The notes under the pieces are model-generated. The model ran no database searches. It had not been told where the DNA came from and worked only from the letters and a program-made list of their open reading frames with translations. Below are positions 24,074 through 35,605 of a stretch of DNA of 64,000 bases, piece after piece. Both the position numbers and the translations under genes were made by a program. Source of the stretch: Aplectana chamaeleonis (taxonomy: Eukaryota > Nematoda > Chromadorea > Rhabditida > Cosmocercidae); contig JAPDOI010001818.1 in the NCBI GenBank assembly GCA_029168955.1, forward strand, positions 1 to 64,000. The letters run 5' to 3'. Position 1 is the first letter of the stretch; every line of letters starts with the position of its first letter.

Positions 24074-25513
24074 TTAAGGCCTAGTGCATACTTTGTCGCG
24101 GGAGCGACGGCGTCGCCGCAACATAGAGTCCTCGGTCGCCTGCAAATGGAAATGACGCAATATTGCGTCCTCTTCCAAATACACCCACTATTTTCTTGGC
24201 AGAGTGTAATGCAGTTTCATCTGATTTTAGTATTAGAGTGCAGTCTTCTGTAATCTAACACAGGTTCAATTGTAGGTGCTCAACACGGAGCTGGAATTTG
24301 TATTCGTTTTCCCCTTCTGTTTGATTATGCACAAAGACCTTGTGTAAACATACCATAACGTGCACTGCGACGTTAAACTGCAGTTACGGCAAAAAACTTC
24401 CAAAAATCGTATAAGTGTGAGGTGTTTTTGTTCAATTTCAGATTTGACTTAAATTTTTCTATGGAGACTTTCAAGACACTTATCGCTGATTACATACTTT
24501 CCTCCATGTTCTAAAAATCGTGGAGGGTGGCGCTTTATATACTGCTAAGATCCGTGATTCAAAAAATCCTATGCCGGTATTAAATTAGTGAATAGCTCCT
24601 AGAATAAGTCATTATAGTCAGGGTTGCAGCTAAGCCTGGAGCAACGTGGCCAGTTTAAAAAAGTGGAATAGCGCCAATTGTCGTGAAATTCAATGTCATT
24701 TTTCCAATTTCGTGATTTCTGAAAAGAGCGTCTTCTTTGATCAATGTCTACGCGAACACCATTTGGTCCAGGATTATTGCACTACATTAAAAAATCATGA
24801 AAAAAGGAAATATCAATTGAAAGAAATCGTTCAGAAACCTATGGCAGTATTCGAGAAAATGAAATTTCCCGAATGTTCGATGGCTACTAATCTACGCGAA
24901 CTGTCGATTAGAACACATAGCAGACGATTTCGAGGCCATTAACTAATCGAAAACATTTTAAACTAACCTAGATTGCCTCCCAGGACGGATGTCTGTCGAC
25001 TGCGTCGCGGTGTGGCAGTGCAGTGCACGACGACACGACACACCGTCCAGCTGGCGCTAAGGCCTAGTGCATACTTCCCGCGACGGGCGGAGCGACATCG
25101 TATTCGAGATAGATATCGACAGAAAATCGATATGGTTCAAATGCATTGCCGCTGTCGCGCGTCGCGGCTAGTATGAACTAGGCCTAAGACATAGTGCGTA
25201 CTTCCCAAGACGCGCGACGGCAACACTGCATATCAGCAATATCGACTTTCGGTCGATTTATATGACAAACACTATGTCGCGTCACTCGTCGCGCGATGTA
25301 TGCACTAGGGCTAAACAGCGCGCAAATTGTTGAAAAATGTAGATTAGCCGCGACACAGGCACGACACCGTCGCGCATAGCAGCTCCCACTAGATTCGCCG
25401 CGCGACGGCTGTCAGTGCTAGGCGCGATCGATTGCTGCGCTGGGCGCAGCGGGTTGTACTAGTTTCTACACCGCGACACCGCCGCCGTGACGCAAGTATG
25501 CACTAAGCCTAAA
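24074..25513. mobile_element. Cluster of TAAGGCCTAGTGCATACTT foldback elements
   Basis: The terminus TAAGGCCTAGTGCATACTT occurs at 24,075 and 25,058, and inverted or variant forms end near 25,186, 25,314 and 25,513. Two compact units of about 130 bp each can be bounded (about 25,059-25,186 and 25,184-25,314), each with subterminal CGCGACG-rich arms around an AT-rich centre. An outer pair of ends (24,074 and 25,513) could define one 1.44-kb element containing the smaller ones. The GC-rich arms repeat the TCGCGCG theme. No coding capacity. A family X segment lies at about 24,270-24,480. Confidence 0.65.
24333..24405. repeat. Dispersed repeat, copy 1 of 2
   Basis: CCTTGTGTAAACATACCATAACGTGCACTGCGACGTTA... 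is nearly identical to 27,303-27,378, through GACTGCAGTTACGGC and AAAATCGT. The copies are about 3 kb apart in direct orientation. Confidence 0.75.
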
Positions 25514-27302
25514 TTTCGTGGTTGCCAAATTTGCGGTGCGTAGGACAACTGCTCCTTTTCCATCGCACATGATCATAAGTGCTCCCTTGGTGCTGCCAGT
25601 AAAAACAAAATCGCTACTGCTGCGTGGTAGCAGCTGATGTTCTAATCACGGCAAAAAACAGCAATGCAGTACAAGTGAGGCTTGAGTGTGAGCGACGCCT
25701 CTTGAGCATTGGAGTAAATGAATGTCAACGATGGAGAAGGTGAAGAGGTCTTATTGGAACGAAGGGATGCAATTTTCTGGGTAGATTCATAAATAGAGCA
25801 CGCGGATGAATATTCATCGACTTCTAGTTGGCTTTCAAGTGCGCAATCTGCAGCATAAAAGGCAGATCTCTCTATTTCTTCTTGACATTATCATTTCTCG
25901 GTTTGTAAAAATGAAGCAGAATAGTCATTGAAGGAATCAATAACAAAAAAAAAACAGAGGAGAGCATGGACCGAAAATAAATCGGGCAAAGCTAGAATCC
26001 ATGCTTCATTGTTTTCCAAATAGGGAAAGAGACCATTGCGTGCATTGAGGACACCTGAGAACAGCTGGTGGAAGGAAGGGAATGCTAGGATAAAATGAGT
26101 TGTCTGTTAGGTCTTCAAAGGAAGCGCAGGCCACCTTGATCAATACCAGAAGGAGCACTTTTGAGCAGCTAGGCCGGGATCTTTACTGTCCACGTATACG
26201 TTGCTGCAAAGGACATGTTCTTTTCGTAGAACTTGGTCGGGTGTATGGGCGGGTTTGCGGCGGTAGATCGACGAGAACGCCACACGGCCCACTGCAACGA
26301 TCGCGCTTCGTTCATTCAATAGACTAATTTCAACGAAAAGCGTTTACATATGGACAGTCAACGCGGAATGATTCGCCGCGTCGGTGTAGTGCGTGTCGGC
26401 GCGCAGTATCTATCTTGGACAAAGAGGAAACGTGACCGCGGTTCAACAGCCGACCGTCTCCGGGATGAGCGCTTGTTCGAGCGCGTTTTAGTGGCGCGTT
26501 GTCCGTAAAAGCTCATGGTTAGTCAAGTATTTCCCTTTAACCGTCAAGAAGCGTCCATCGTTACTCTGCATTTCCTGCAGTAGGTCCATGTTCAGCCGCT
26601 GTCGGTTCGGGAGCTTCCATGATTTGACAGTCAGCCAATGAGGAAGCTAGCGGATTAGAAGTAGATACTTGCGAGGCTTCTGAAGAAGCTTCCACTGGAA
26701 ACCACTTGCACAAGCGTCCACTCCGGTGGCGGCCGGGTATAGGACATTGGCCAGGTTTGCTTATTGTCTAAATATAACTTCGGTAGAAAACACAGACCTA
26801 ACGAAAAGGTTCCATGTTGATCATAAACACAACTACTCATCGGCATATTCTGAAGTAATAAAATTGGCACACTCAACGCCAAACAGTGGTTCGGGAGGAA
26901 GAGTCTCGAGGAATATCCCATTTTCACAACACGATTGATCACAAATCGGGAGTCCGATTCCGATTCCCTGTAGAGAACCAGCAGTGGATGAAAAAGTGGA
27001 GAAGTAGACTGGACATCAACAATGCGATCGCGTTTCACGGTGAGGTGTCCTTCTGTAATGTTGACATCTTTCTTCCACCATATACTTAATCAACAGTCTA
27101 CTTAGCGGCCGACCGCTTCCACATTTTTCGAGACGAAATCGATCATTCATGAGGATGAACATTGCAGCCCAACGGACGTGTAGCAGGTGAAATGGGCTTG
27201 CACGATTCGTGAACAAGAGTTTTTTCAAGCTTAAAAGTTCTAGTAAAAGGGAATATGCTGGTTCAATCTCGCCCGGAGCCAAGCGTTTTGCGATCAACTC
27301 AA
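25514..27302. other. No gene seen
   Basis: Contains small ORFs on both strands (26,100-26,327 plus; 26,655-27,038 minus; 27,016-27,318 minus). None has recognisable motifs or exon structure. Non-coding to my reading. Confidence 0.45.
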
Positions 27303-27378
27303 CACCTTGTGTAAACATACCATAACGTGCACTGCGACGTTAGACTGCAGTTACGGCAAAAAAACTTCTCAAAATCGT
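27303..27378. repeat. Dispersed repeat, copy 2 of 2
   Basis: Second copy of the segment at 24,333-24,405, differing by a few substitutions and one extra A in the A-run. Confidence 0.75.
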
Positions 27379-27387
27379 GTAAGACCT

Positions 27388-27475
27388 AAAAGTCCTATGC
27401 TTTTCAAGCTGCAAGCTTAAAAGTTCTATGCTTTTCAAGCTTCAAGCTTAAAAGTTCTAGGCCTTTGAAAGCTCA
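27388..27475. repeat. 38-bp tandem repeat, about 2.3 units
   Basis: Successive units share AAAAGTTCTATGCTTTTCAAG followed by CTTCAAGCTT. The second and third units differ by a few substitutions. Confidence 0.75.
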
Positions 27476-28740
27476 GAGGTTTTCCTAAATAACACTCCAG
27501 AAACTATTCGGGCAGTTTTGTATTTAGTTTTTTGCAGTTGTTCGAGTTAAAAATTTGTTTTTTTGACTTTATTTGAAAGCTCAACTATGACATATGGACC
27601 GTGCTTGTTTTATCGTCCACCATTGCAACGTGCACTCTGTAAGCTTTCACGAACGAGGAAAAAGAAGATTATAAGGGAGCTGAGGATAATTCTTTCATAT
27701 ATTCCTTTGTCTCTGTTTACCTGAATAACTTCTGCTCGTCGTTGATGCCGAACTTGCTGAGATCGACATTGGAAACGCTGGCTCGGCTCGGTATAGCGGG
27801 AAGCTCAGCTGAATTAAAAGTAAAGATACTAGACTAAAAAAAACCCGCAGAGATTCGGGAAATGCTCACAGTTCTCGGCAAGTTGAGAGTTGATGAGTGT
27901 GATTAGGTGAAGCAGCATTGCAGTGACTGAAAGCGATGCCACGCCCCTTCGGGGGAACGCGATTCGAGCCATGGAATTCAGCGAGTCTGTAAACTTTCTT
28001 TTTTAGTGGTTTAGTCAGATGAGCGCTCCACGTGGAAGTGGGGAAGGCCATTGGCAAGGGATGCGATTTATGAAACCTAAGCTTCTTGAGGTACAAGTTG
28101 AGTGAGGAGAAGGAGAAGCTCCACTATCAAGAGCGCGAGTATTGCCTCATTCATTAGGTATGGCCGAGCTGTAACAGTGTTCACGATGATTTTCGCTCCC
28201 CGGTTTTAAATTGATAATTAGAACACGATTCTTCGGCCATTATGTGTGTCTAAAGTCACTAGGAAACGACGGAATACGCACGAAAACGGCTGCTCTCGGT
28301 GGAAAAGTTTCCTAACCTAGACTAGTCTGGAAGGCTGTTTGGGTTAGGAATATGGCATACCCTGTCGCTCTCCCCAGTGTCAGGTATGCTATTGGTCAAG
28401 TTGGAATTTGAACTAATCGTAAACATGTTACTGAGGGCAGTGACATGCTTTGCGACGCAATCGGGCCACAGGTTTAAATCGGCTTAATCTGTTGGATGCG
28501 ATTTGATGTGGCACAAAATCATGAAGTGAGGCTATCATAACTGGTTTTCGTTGAACGGTTCAAGTTCGTTCTGAGAAGGTTCCAAAAAGCATTCGTCGGT
28601 TAACGGTGTATACTATAGTTAAACCGAGTTTGAGCTCCTAAAAAACCTTCCCTGAGAAATTACATCTTGAAATTAAGACCCAGCAATTGAGAGACGATGG
28701 CTGAAAACAGAAAATTTCCGGCTAGCCAAGTAAAACACAG
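27476..28740. other. No gene seen
   Basis: A 76-residue minus-strand ORF at 27,866-28,096 lacks any motif. I find no splice-flanked open segments or inverted repeats. Confidence 0.45.
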
Positions 28741-28790
28741 TATATGACTTGACTTACTTGACTTAATCGGTTGGCTTTCGCCTGACGCGG

Positions 28791-30684
28791 TCATTCCGCA
28801 TCTTCACCGAGGTGTGCCGTCCTAGTAGTCAGCCGTGTCCATTTTTCACGGTCTTCAGCCACAATTTGAACACATTCCATCCAGCTGTCACTATTCCATT
28901 TCGTGCAAAACGAAACATCGCGCCTGAACTGTCTTTCAATGCCGAGTGACTTCAAATCCTCTTTAACCACATCCGTCCAGAACTTTCGCCTACGCCCAGG
29001 TGGCCGTTTCCAGACAGGATTTGGAAGCATTTTTAAAGCGTGTTGTACGAGACGATCCGGCGTTCTTCTTAGTATATGCCCGAGCAGTCGAAGTCGACTT
29101 TCCATTGCTGCTTGAGATGGCGTTAGGAGATGCTGGCACCTCCCTCGTGTCAAGCGCTGATGTACTGCGTCGATTTCCTTGTAAAGGTCTTCGTTATGGC
29201 ATACACGCGGCCAGAAATATCCAAGCAAACGCCTAAAAGCTTCCTCTCCGTGCAGTCCAACCTTTCCAACTGCGTCTTCGGTGCTGCCCACGTCTCCGAT
29301 CCGTACATCATGATAGGGCGAATAGCGGATAGGTAGACGCGCAACTTGACTTCCTTCGCGATGGTGGTAGACCACAAACACTTGGTTAGAGAATTGAATG
29401 CAGACGTAGCTTTCGCACATCGTTGTCGAATATCCGCTGCATAACTACCATCGTTCTTCAGCAAACAGCCCAAATAACAGAAATCGTCCACCAGTTCGAT
29501 ACGTTGTCCGTCCACACAAACTTCCGTTGAAGGCCTCTGAGAGACCCACATCTGCTTGCATTTGTCGGGACGAAGACGAAGTCCATAGGCTGAGGCATAC
29601 TTCGAAACGAGGTCCACAATCCTTTGCAGTTTTGCGTTGTTTTCAGCGAATAACATGATGTCGTCGGCGTACTCCAGGTCGACAAGGGAGCGTCCTGATG
29701 GTGTTAGGATCACATCCGCAGGAAACTGTTCTGCAACTCTACGCATGATGTCATCAACGGCGACGTTGAAAAGAAAAGGTCCTGCAACGGCTCCTTGCCT
29801 TACTCCTGTTTTCACCTCGAAAACTGACGTAAATCCGACAGGTGAACGAACTGCTGCTGTTGTTCTTTTTTCATGTCCTCGATTAACCGAACATACTTTT
29901 CCGGGACTCCATCTGCTCGCAGAGCATTGAGCAATCGATTACGATGAGGAGAGTCGAACGCGGCTTCAAAGTTCAAAATAGCAAGCTGTAATGGCTTCGA
30001 ATACCGCTGCCACGATTCAATTACTCTTCTCACGACGAACACTTGGTCGGTTGTCGATCTTCCAGGAAGGAAACCGGCTTGCTCATCTCTGGTCGTTCTT
30101 TCACGATGTTTGATAAGTCGCTCGAGAATGTTACGTTCTAAAACCTTGTACATGACACGAAGTAGAGAGATTCCTCTGTAGTTCTTAGGATCCGTGACGG
30201 ATAGCTTCTTGTGAAGAGGTACGATGATCGCATGTCTCCACGAATCGGGTATCCTTTCGCTCATCCATATAGCACGGATGGTGTTGGTCATTTCACGAAT
30301 CCCAGACGGAGGAAGAGCTTTCAGCATTTCAGCAGTGATGTTGTCATCTCCACCAGCCTTTCCATTCTTCATTTTCCGGACACAATCCAAAACTTCAGAC
30401 TCAGTCGGCGGTTCCTCACTGACATCGTAATGTGCTCTCTGAACATGCGGGAGCTCAGGTACTGATGGCGCTGGACGATTCAGTAGTGAACTGAAGTAAT
30501 CCTTCCATATTGGCAGCGTCGCATCACCAACTGCAACTCCATTGGTAGTGTTCAAGACAGGAGAACATCTCTTAATCTTCCCGCTATACTGTCGCAGCAA
30601 CGTGTAGGCTTTCCTCGGATTCTTCTCCTCCCAAGACTTCTCGAACTCCTTAGCTCTACACGTCCACTCTCGCTCGCGGTTACT
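28791..30684 (-). pseudogene. LINE 2 reverse transcriptase and C-terminus
   Basis: RT blocks visible: KAGGDDNITAEMLK, NYRGISLLRVMYKVLERN, QAGFLPGRSTTDQVF, LNFEAAFDSPHR, TGVRQGAVAGPFLF and LEYADDIMLFAE, so the catalytic YADD is intact. After the RT come CYLGCLLKNDGSY, YGSETWA and RLRLLGHILRRTPDR, ending AHLGEDAE-stop at 28,791. One frameshift sits in a run of six A on the coding strand near 29,862: reading in the next frame restores KRTTAAVRSPVGFTSVFEV before KTGVRQG. A second lies near 29,220. Asn replaces the usual Asp/Val context in LNFEAAFD. Confidence 0.85.
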
Positions 30685-31800
30685 TTAAAGCTGCCGACGC
30701 AACTTCCTCCTCAGACGCTTCTCCTCCACGAAGTTTCCTGCAGTTCGGAGAGCACATACTCTGTTGTAGGTAGATGTTGTTTCTTCTGAGACGTAGGCGA
30801 ACTTCTTCTTAGGCTGTACAACCGGGAGTGCCTCTTTCGAAGCGTCCTGGATGCACTTGAAAAACGAATCTGCGTCGCAAAGTTTCTTCTTAGTCCGTAC
30901 TCCGATGTGAATAGAAGCGCGTTGTCGAAAATTCCTTCTGCACTCTTCATCTCTGAGACTTGTCATGTCAATCTTCTGGAGAGGCTGAGCCCCTCGCTTC
31001 CTCTTATGAATCCTCGCAGTGAAGTTCAACAGAACAGGACGGTGATCCGAATCGAATGCGACATCCCACACAGCTCTAGATCTTCGAATGTTCGATACTG
31101 GAATATTCCTCGTCAGGACATAGTCAAGCTGTAGTTTCAAAGTTGTCATCTTCCGCTTCCGCTGCTGTTCTGGAGATAGCTGGGTTGGTCCCTGCCACGT
31201 AAGCTGATGGCGGCGATGATTCCTCTTGAATGTCGATGCAATAATCAGACCACTGCGTTCACAAAAGTCGACAAGGCGGTAGCCATTGTCCGATGTTTGC
31301 TCCACTGGGTAGAACCATTTACCGAGTACTTCGGATTCCTGATCAAGTCCCATCTTCGCATTTGCGTCAATCCCCACGACAACAGCATGTTGACAAGGTA
31401 TCCTGGCCAGCAACGTATTTAGTTTCTCATAAAACGCATCCTTCGAATTGTCTTCGGCGGTTTCAGTGGGCGCATGAGCACTCACTATCTACAGATTGAA
31501 TCTTCTGGGATCCCGCAGTCGTACGAATGCATTCCGACACGACGTTGAGCCGAACTCCTTGACCATACCATTGAAATCCTTCCTTACAGCTATTGCACAG
31601 CCTCCCACTCTCCTATCGTCAGCGTTACCGCAGTAGATGGCGTACTCTCCGACGCTGATGACGGGTCTATCCTTGAGGAGGGTTTCCTGCAAAGCAGCAA
31701 ACGGTGCATGGAAATAGCTCAGAAGTCTGGATAGCGCAGTTTTTTGGATATCACTCGACAGCGATCGACAGTTCAGGGTGTCGAAATTGTGGCTTGTGAC
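30685..31800 (-). pseudogene. LINE 2 endonuclease domain
   Basis: Reads FDTLNCRSLSSD, FAALQETLLKDRP, VGGCAIAVRKDFNG, VSAHAPTETAEDN, VVVGIDANAKMG, KLQLDYVLTRN and DSDHRPVLL in order. These are the conserved blocks of the AP-endonuclease-like domain, with QET and SDHRP carrying catalytic residues. A TAG interrupts the frame at about 31,487, just before IVSAHAP, and a TAA at about 30,685 precedes the linker to the RT. Apart from these the frame is intact, so decay is modest. Confidence 0.85.
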
Positions 31801-32122
31801 CAAAGACTCCATGAACTCCCTAGGTACGGATCCTAAGATGTTATGGACCAGAGGCCTTGGTGTGCCGGACGGCGACACCTTTATGCAATGTGCGGGATAC
31901 TTTCGCGATATAGTTGTGCACGCTATATCGCTCGAACGTTCCCTGTGTACACTCAAACGTCTGCTGGGTTCAGTAGAAGCAGGGGCACCAACGAGCAGGT
32001 ACCAACAGACTTGTATACACACCCCCAAGTCAGAAGAAAATAGAACATTACCGAAATCCGGTAGACTCCTGGCAGGTCTAAGTGGTTCCTCTTCAAATTG
32101 ACTCAAAAAGCCTAGCAATAGT

Positions 32123-32211
32123 TCAAAACCATCTTTCAGATTTAAGAATATCACAAATTTTTGCCTCGAAGCTTTGTGTAGAGCCCGCATTAACTACCGA
32201 TATAGGTAACC
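32123..32211 (-). pseudogene. CR1-like element (LINE 4) ORF2 C-terminus, separated fragment
   Basis: Read on the minus strand from 32,211, the frame continues exactly where the element is cut at 35,606. WNRLPI at the right side joins SVVNAGSTQSFEAKICDI here and ends at TGA (32,123-32,125). The WN.LP..VVNA.S...F pattern is the conserved C-terminal block of CR1-like ORF2 proteins. The 3' untranslated part runs on below 32,123 to an undefined point where LINE 2 begins. Confidence 0.85.
32201..32211. repeat. Target-site duplication of LINE 3, left copy
   Basis: TATAGGTAACC here and at 35,606-35,616. Both copies lie inside the LINE 4 reading frame, so the host sequence confirms the duplication. 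Confidence 0.85.
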
Positions 32212-32660
32212 ACCTATATCGGTAGTTAATGCAGAGCTACACATTTGATCGCCCCTCACCGGACCTCTCGGAGTACGCAGGACGTTTTATGGAAACGGAC
32301 AAACTGGACCGGACAAACACAGGCATCACGACTGTGTACGATTTTGCTCCTTCAATGCGTAGTTAATGCGGAGCTGTACAGGGATCTACCTCCTCGTTGG
32401 TGTACGGTGGAAGCGTTCACAGACCCTGTAGGGTTGCCTGGCAAGCCTTGGTGTGAACGACGAACAGATCCAAACTGTCTCCCCCCTAGAATGTCAGCGT
32501 CAAGCCAGCGCTGAAGCGTTCATGGGGCTCATCCCACGCCCTTGCCCGGCTAAGGATGAGATCTAGGAGACGAATGCCTTTACGCATCGACATCCAATCA
32601 GCTGCCCCAGTCCTCCGCACACCGCGCCCAGCCGTCTACGACGTCGGAAGGTATGGCAAC
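32212..32660 (+). repeat. Rearranged 5' leader of LINE 3
   Basis: The first 21 bp (ACCTATATCGGTAGTTAATGC) are a perfect inverted copy of the LINE 4 sequence immediately left of the junction. ATTTGATCGCCCCTCACCGG at 32,243 is the exact inverse of CCGGTGAGGGGCGATCAAAT at 32,658. The block from CTCGGAGTACGCAGG to CTCCTTCAA occurs twice in direct orientation (32,274 and 32,691). GTAGTTAATGCGGAGCTGTACA at 32,360 is a further near-copy of the leading motif. Confidence 0.8.
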
Positions 32661-33680
32661 CGGTGAGGGGCGATCAAATCTCGGAGTACGCAGGACGTTT
32701 TATGGAAACGGACAAACTGGACCGGACAAACACAGGCATCACGACTGTGTACGATTTTGCTCCTTCAACGCCCGAACTCTTTCAACTGAAGCGGATCAGG
32801 ACGTCTTTCTGAGAGCTGCGGATCGAATACTTTACGATGTTATAGCAGTACAGGAGACAAAGACGAACAAAGATTCCGTGCAGAAATTGAAAGATGGAAG
32901 ATGGTTGATTCTCGGAAAAAAGTGGAGGGACGGAATGTTGGCGGTGTTGGCTTCTTACTCAACAGCACCATGGCACATACTATGGATTCGCACTTCATCT
33001 ACTCCCCGCGCCTGGCCGTTTTACGACTCAAGTCCAAAGGACACCCAGCAATCTCTATCATCAACGCATATGCACCAACATCAGCTGCTGCGGATGATGA
33101 GCTCGATGAGTTCTACGGACAACTCGAGGATGTAGTAGCTAAAGAAAGAGGCTTTTACAAGATTTGTCTGGGCGACTTCAATGCTGTCCTCGGAAGAGCA
33201 GTAGATGGAGAAGGAAGAATCGGATCGTATGGAGGCAACATCAGAAACGATAACGGTTCTCGTCTGGCAGACTTTTTGTGTAGCGCACGTATGTTCCACG
33301 GTAATTCGTTTTACAAGAAGCCCGAAAGTCGAAGATGGACCTGGAAGTCACCGAACGGAACGACGACCAATGAGATTGATCATATTCTCGTTAATCGGCG
33401 GTGGGCCCTCCTAGACGTCGGCACTGTTCCATCATTCGTGACAGGCTCTGACCACAGAATGCTTCGTGCAAAGCTTCGACTTCACAACAACTTTACGAGG
33501 AAACATCTTAGTCAGAGATTTTGCAGCAAAATCCGAACCGTGGATTCAGAAGTGATGCAGCGCAGTGTAGCCGATACGCAATGGAATGTTTTTGATGATC
33601 CCACAGACGATTACGAGGACCTGTGTCGCAAGATAAAGGACGCCGAAAAATTCATTGGTTGGAGCAGTGGAACCAATTGA
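32653..33680 (+). pseudogene. LINE 3 endonuclease domain
   Basis: CSFNARTLSTE and IAVQETKTNKD open the domain in the first frame. At about 32,930 the frame shifts by one and continues as GGVGFLLNSTMAHT, INAYAPTSAAADDE, CLGDFNAVLGRA, TWKSPNGTTTNEIDHILV and TGSDHRMLRAKL. The order and motifs (QET, GDFNA, IDHILV, SDHRM) are those of RTE endonucleases. A second shift at about 33,650 leads into the RT frame. Start is uncertain; ATG at 32,653 is the first in frame. Confidence 0.85.
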
Positions 33681-34989
33681 GAGGTTGCGCAAGGAGACTA
33701 AACTGTTGCTGGAAAAACGCCGCCTGGTACATCTCGGTCCGAACACCAGTCACTTGGAACGTGTTACGATCAGCAAAGTTTGCAGAGCTGAGGTATCGAG
33801 CGATTTGAAGCAATATCGAGCGCGGAAGTTGTTGGACACCGTGAACCAGAGGAAAAGCATCAGGTTTTGTCGGAGAGAGCTGTCAGATCGCAGAGAACAA
33901 GTGTCAGCACTTCGGGATTCCTCGGGTTGCATTTGCACGTCCCGCGCTGATATGGAAAAAATTGTGGTGGATTTCTACAGCACTCTCTTCAACTCAACAC
34001 TGTCCGTGCCGCGTAGCCCACTACCTGCAATAGCAGATGACCCGCCTCCAATCCTTGAGAGTGAAGTTGCTTTTGCTGTCAAAGGGATGAAGGAAAACAC
34101 AGCTACTGGACCAGATGGCATTACAACCGAGTCCCTCAGGGCGGTGGGTTCACCTTTATGGAAAGTTCTTGCGGAACACTTCTCCAGATACCTCGCGCAA
34201 GGATTGGTTCCCGCGCAGTGGAAATCGTCAAGAACGATTCTCCTATTCAAAAAGGGTGATCGGGATGACATCAACAACTACAGGCCAATCGCTCTACTCT
34301 CAGTGCCGTACAAGGTCTTTACGAAGATTCTGCTGAACAGGATAGAGAAGGCTCTGGACGACTTCCAGCCCAGAGAACAGGCAGGCTTCCGTAAGGGTTA
34401 CTGCTGTCTTGATCACATTCAGGCGCTATCGCAAGTCATTGAACGGACAAGGGAGTACCATCTACCTCTAGCGCTCGTCTTCGTGGACTATACCAAGGCA
34501 TTCGATTCGGTTGAAGTCCCGGCTGTTCTTAACGCTCTCATCCACGCTGGTGTTGACGCTCAGTACATCAGAATATTGGAAGAGTGCAACAACGGAAGCA
34601 ACACCATTATTCAACTATTCGAGAGGAAACTGAAGGTGTCGATTGGAAAGGGTGTCAGACAGGGAGATACCATCTCGCCGAAGCTGTTCACGACCGCGTT
34701 ACAAGACGTGATGCGCCACATCGACTGGGAGGGCAAAGGTATCCTCATAGACGGGTGCAGACTATTCAACTTGCGCTTCGCTGACGACATTGTGCTGCTG
34801 GGTTCGTCTTCCGCAGAAGTCGAAGGAATGCTTAACGAACTGGACGCTGCAGGAAAAGCGATTGGCCTTACAATGAATCTAAGGAAAACCCAAGTGATGC
34901 GCAACCAGTGGTGTGACGACAGCCCCATTCGTCTCTCTGGCACTCCCTTCCCACTACAAACAGCTACGTCTATCTCGGAAGAGAGGTGA
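33655..34989 (+). pseudogene. LINE 3 reverse transcriptase
   Basis: A 444-codon open frame with ATGPDGITTESLRAV, NNYRPIALLSVPYKVFTK, QAGFRKGYCCLDHIQ, VFVDYTKAFDSVEVPAV, GKGVRQGDTISPKLF and RFADDIVLLGSSS. These are RT motifs in the expected order, with the F/YADD catalytic aspartates present, and the GVRQGDTISPKLF form is typical of RTE-clade RTs. The frame closes at 34,989 after SISEER because of a frameshift at about 34,960; the next frame carries the C-terminus. Possibly functional apart from the frameshifts. Confidence 0.9.
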
Positions 34990-35576
34990 ACATGCAAAAC
35001 GACTTGTCTACGGAGATCGGACGGAGACGACGAGCGGCCTGGTCTGCACTTGGATCGATAGTGGAAGTGACAGACAAATTGCGGGATGTGAAGACACGAG
35101 CACGTTTGTTCGACACCACGGTGCTACCTGCGCTGTGCTATGGAACCGAGACATGGGCGGAAACGAAGGCGACCACACAGGCTATAAGGACAGCTCACAG
35201 GGCCTTGGAACGCAGACTACTGAAGACTAATCGTCGTGCCCAGCGAGCTGGTGGCCTACGCAGTGCCGATCTTCGAAAGCAGTCGCAGTTAATGAACCCT
35301 CTTCTGTTCATGGCCCAGTCTAAACACCGATGGGCAGGACACGTGTTGCGCCGCATGGATGACCGATGGAGCCTCCGTACAACAGTCTGGTTACCACGTG
35401 ATTGCCACCGGCCTCTAGGCCGTCCTCCCACAAGATGGAACTCTGTATTTTCAGGCAGAGTCAAGACGTTCTGCACCGAGCGAGGGCTTCCTGAAAATCA
35501 CCATCACTGGATGTCCCTTGCTCGGGATCGGTCGAGCTGGTTGAGATGTGGTCCACACGGCGGCGACGCGCAGTGA
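34960..35576 (+). pseudogene. LINE 3 C-terminal region
   Basis: Frame 3 continues NMQNDLSTEIGRRRRAAW, LPALCYGTETWAETK, KHRWAGHVLRRMDDRW and RPLGRPPTRW, ending GGDAQ-stop at 35,576. YGTETW and GHVLRRMDDRW.....RP.GRPP.RW are the conserved blocks after the RT in RTE elements. About 30 bp of leader to the repeat tail follow. Confidence 0.85.
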
Positions 35577-35605
35577 AGATGGATCATCAAGGTATCAAGG
35601 TAAGG

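Larger units (their letters stand above)
28741..32000 (-). mobile_element. RTE-like non-LTR retrotransposon (LINE 2), defective
   Basis: A minus-strand element with an apurinic-type endonuclease, then reverse transcriptase, then a C-terminal region, in one original reading frame. The 3' end is marked by the short tail AAGTCAAGTAAGTCAAGTCA just below 28,790, typical of RTE elements, which end in short tandem repeats rather than poly(A). The 5' boundary is not defined; recognisable coding starts near 31,800. It lies immediately downstream of, and in the same orientation as, the 3' end of the CR1-like element. I found no clear target duplication. Confidence 0.85.
32212..35605 (+). mobile_element. 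RTE-type non-LTR retrotransposon (LINE 3) inserted into LINE 4
   Basis: A 3,394-bp plus-strand element bounded by the 11-bp duplication TATAGGTAACC. It encodes endonuclease, reverse transcriptase and a C-terminal region over three reading frames, and ends in an imperfect tail built on AAGGTATC/AAGGTA. The 5' 480 bp are scrambled: 32,274-32,359 is a direct duplicate of 32,691-32,776, and other pieces are short inverted copies (see findings). It is the least decayed LINE in the window, with no in-frame stop, only three frameshifts and an intact FADD motif. Confidence 0.92.

Noticed and set aside
26655..27038. 127-codon minus-strand ORF
   Set aside because: No recognisable motif, signal or splice context; not above chance in this sequence.
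28605..28640. AAACCGAGTTTGAG resembling a spliced-leader end
   Set aside because: The match to the nematode SL1 consensus is confined to a few bases and there is no donor or SL-RNA structure.
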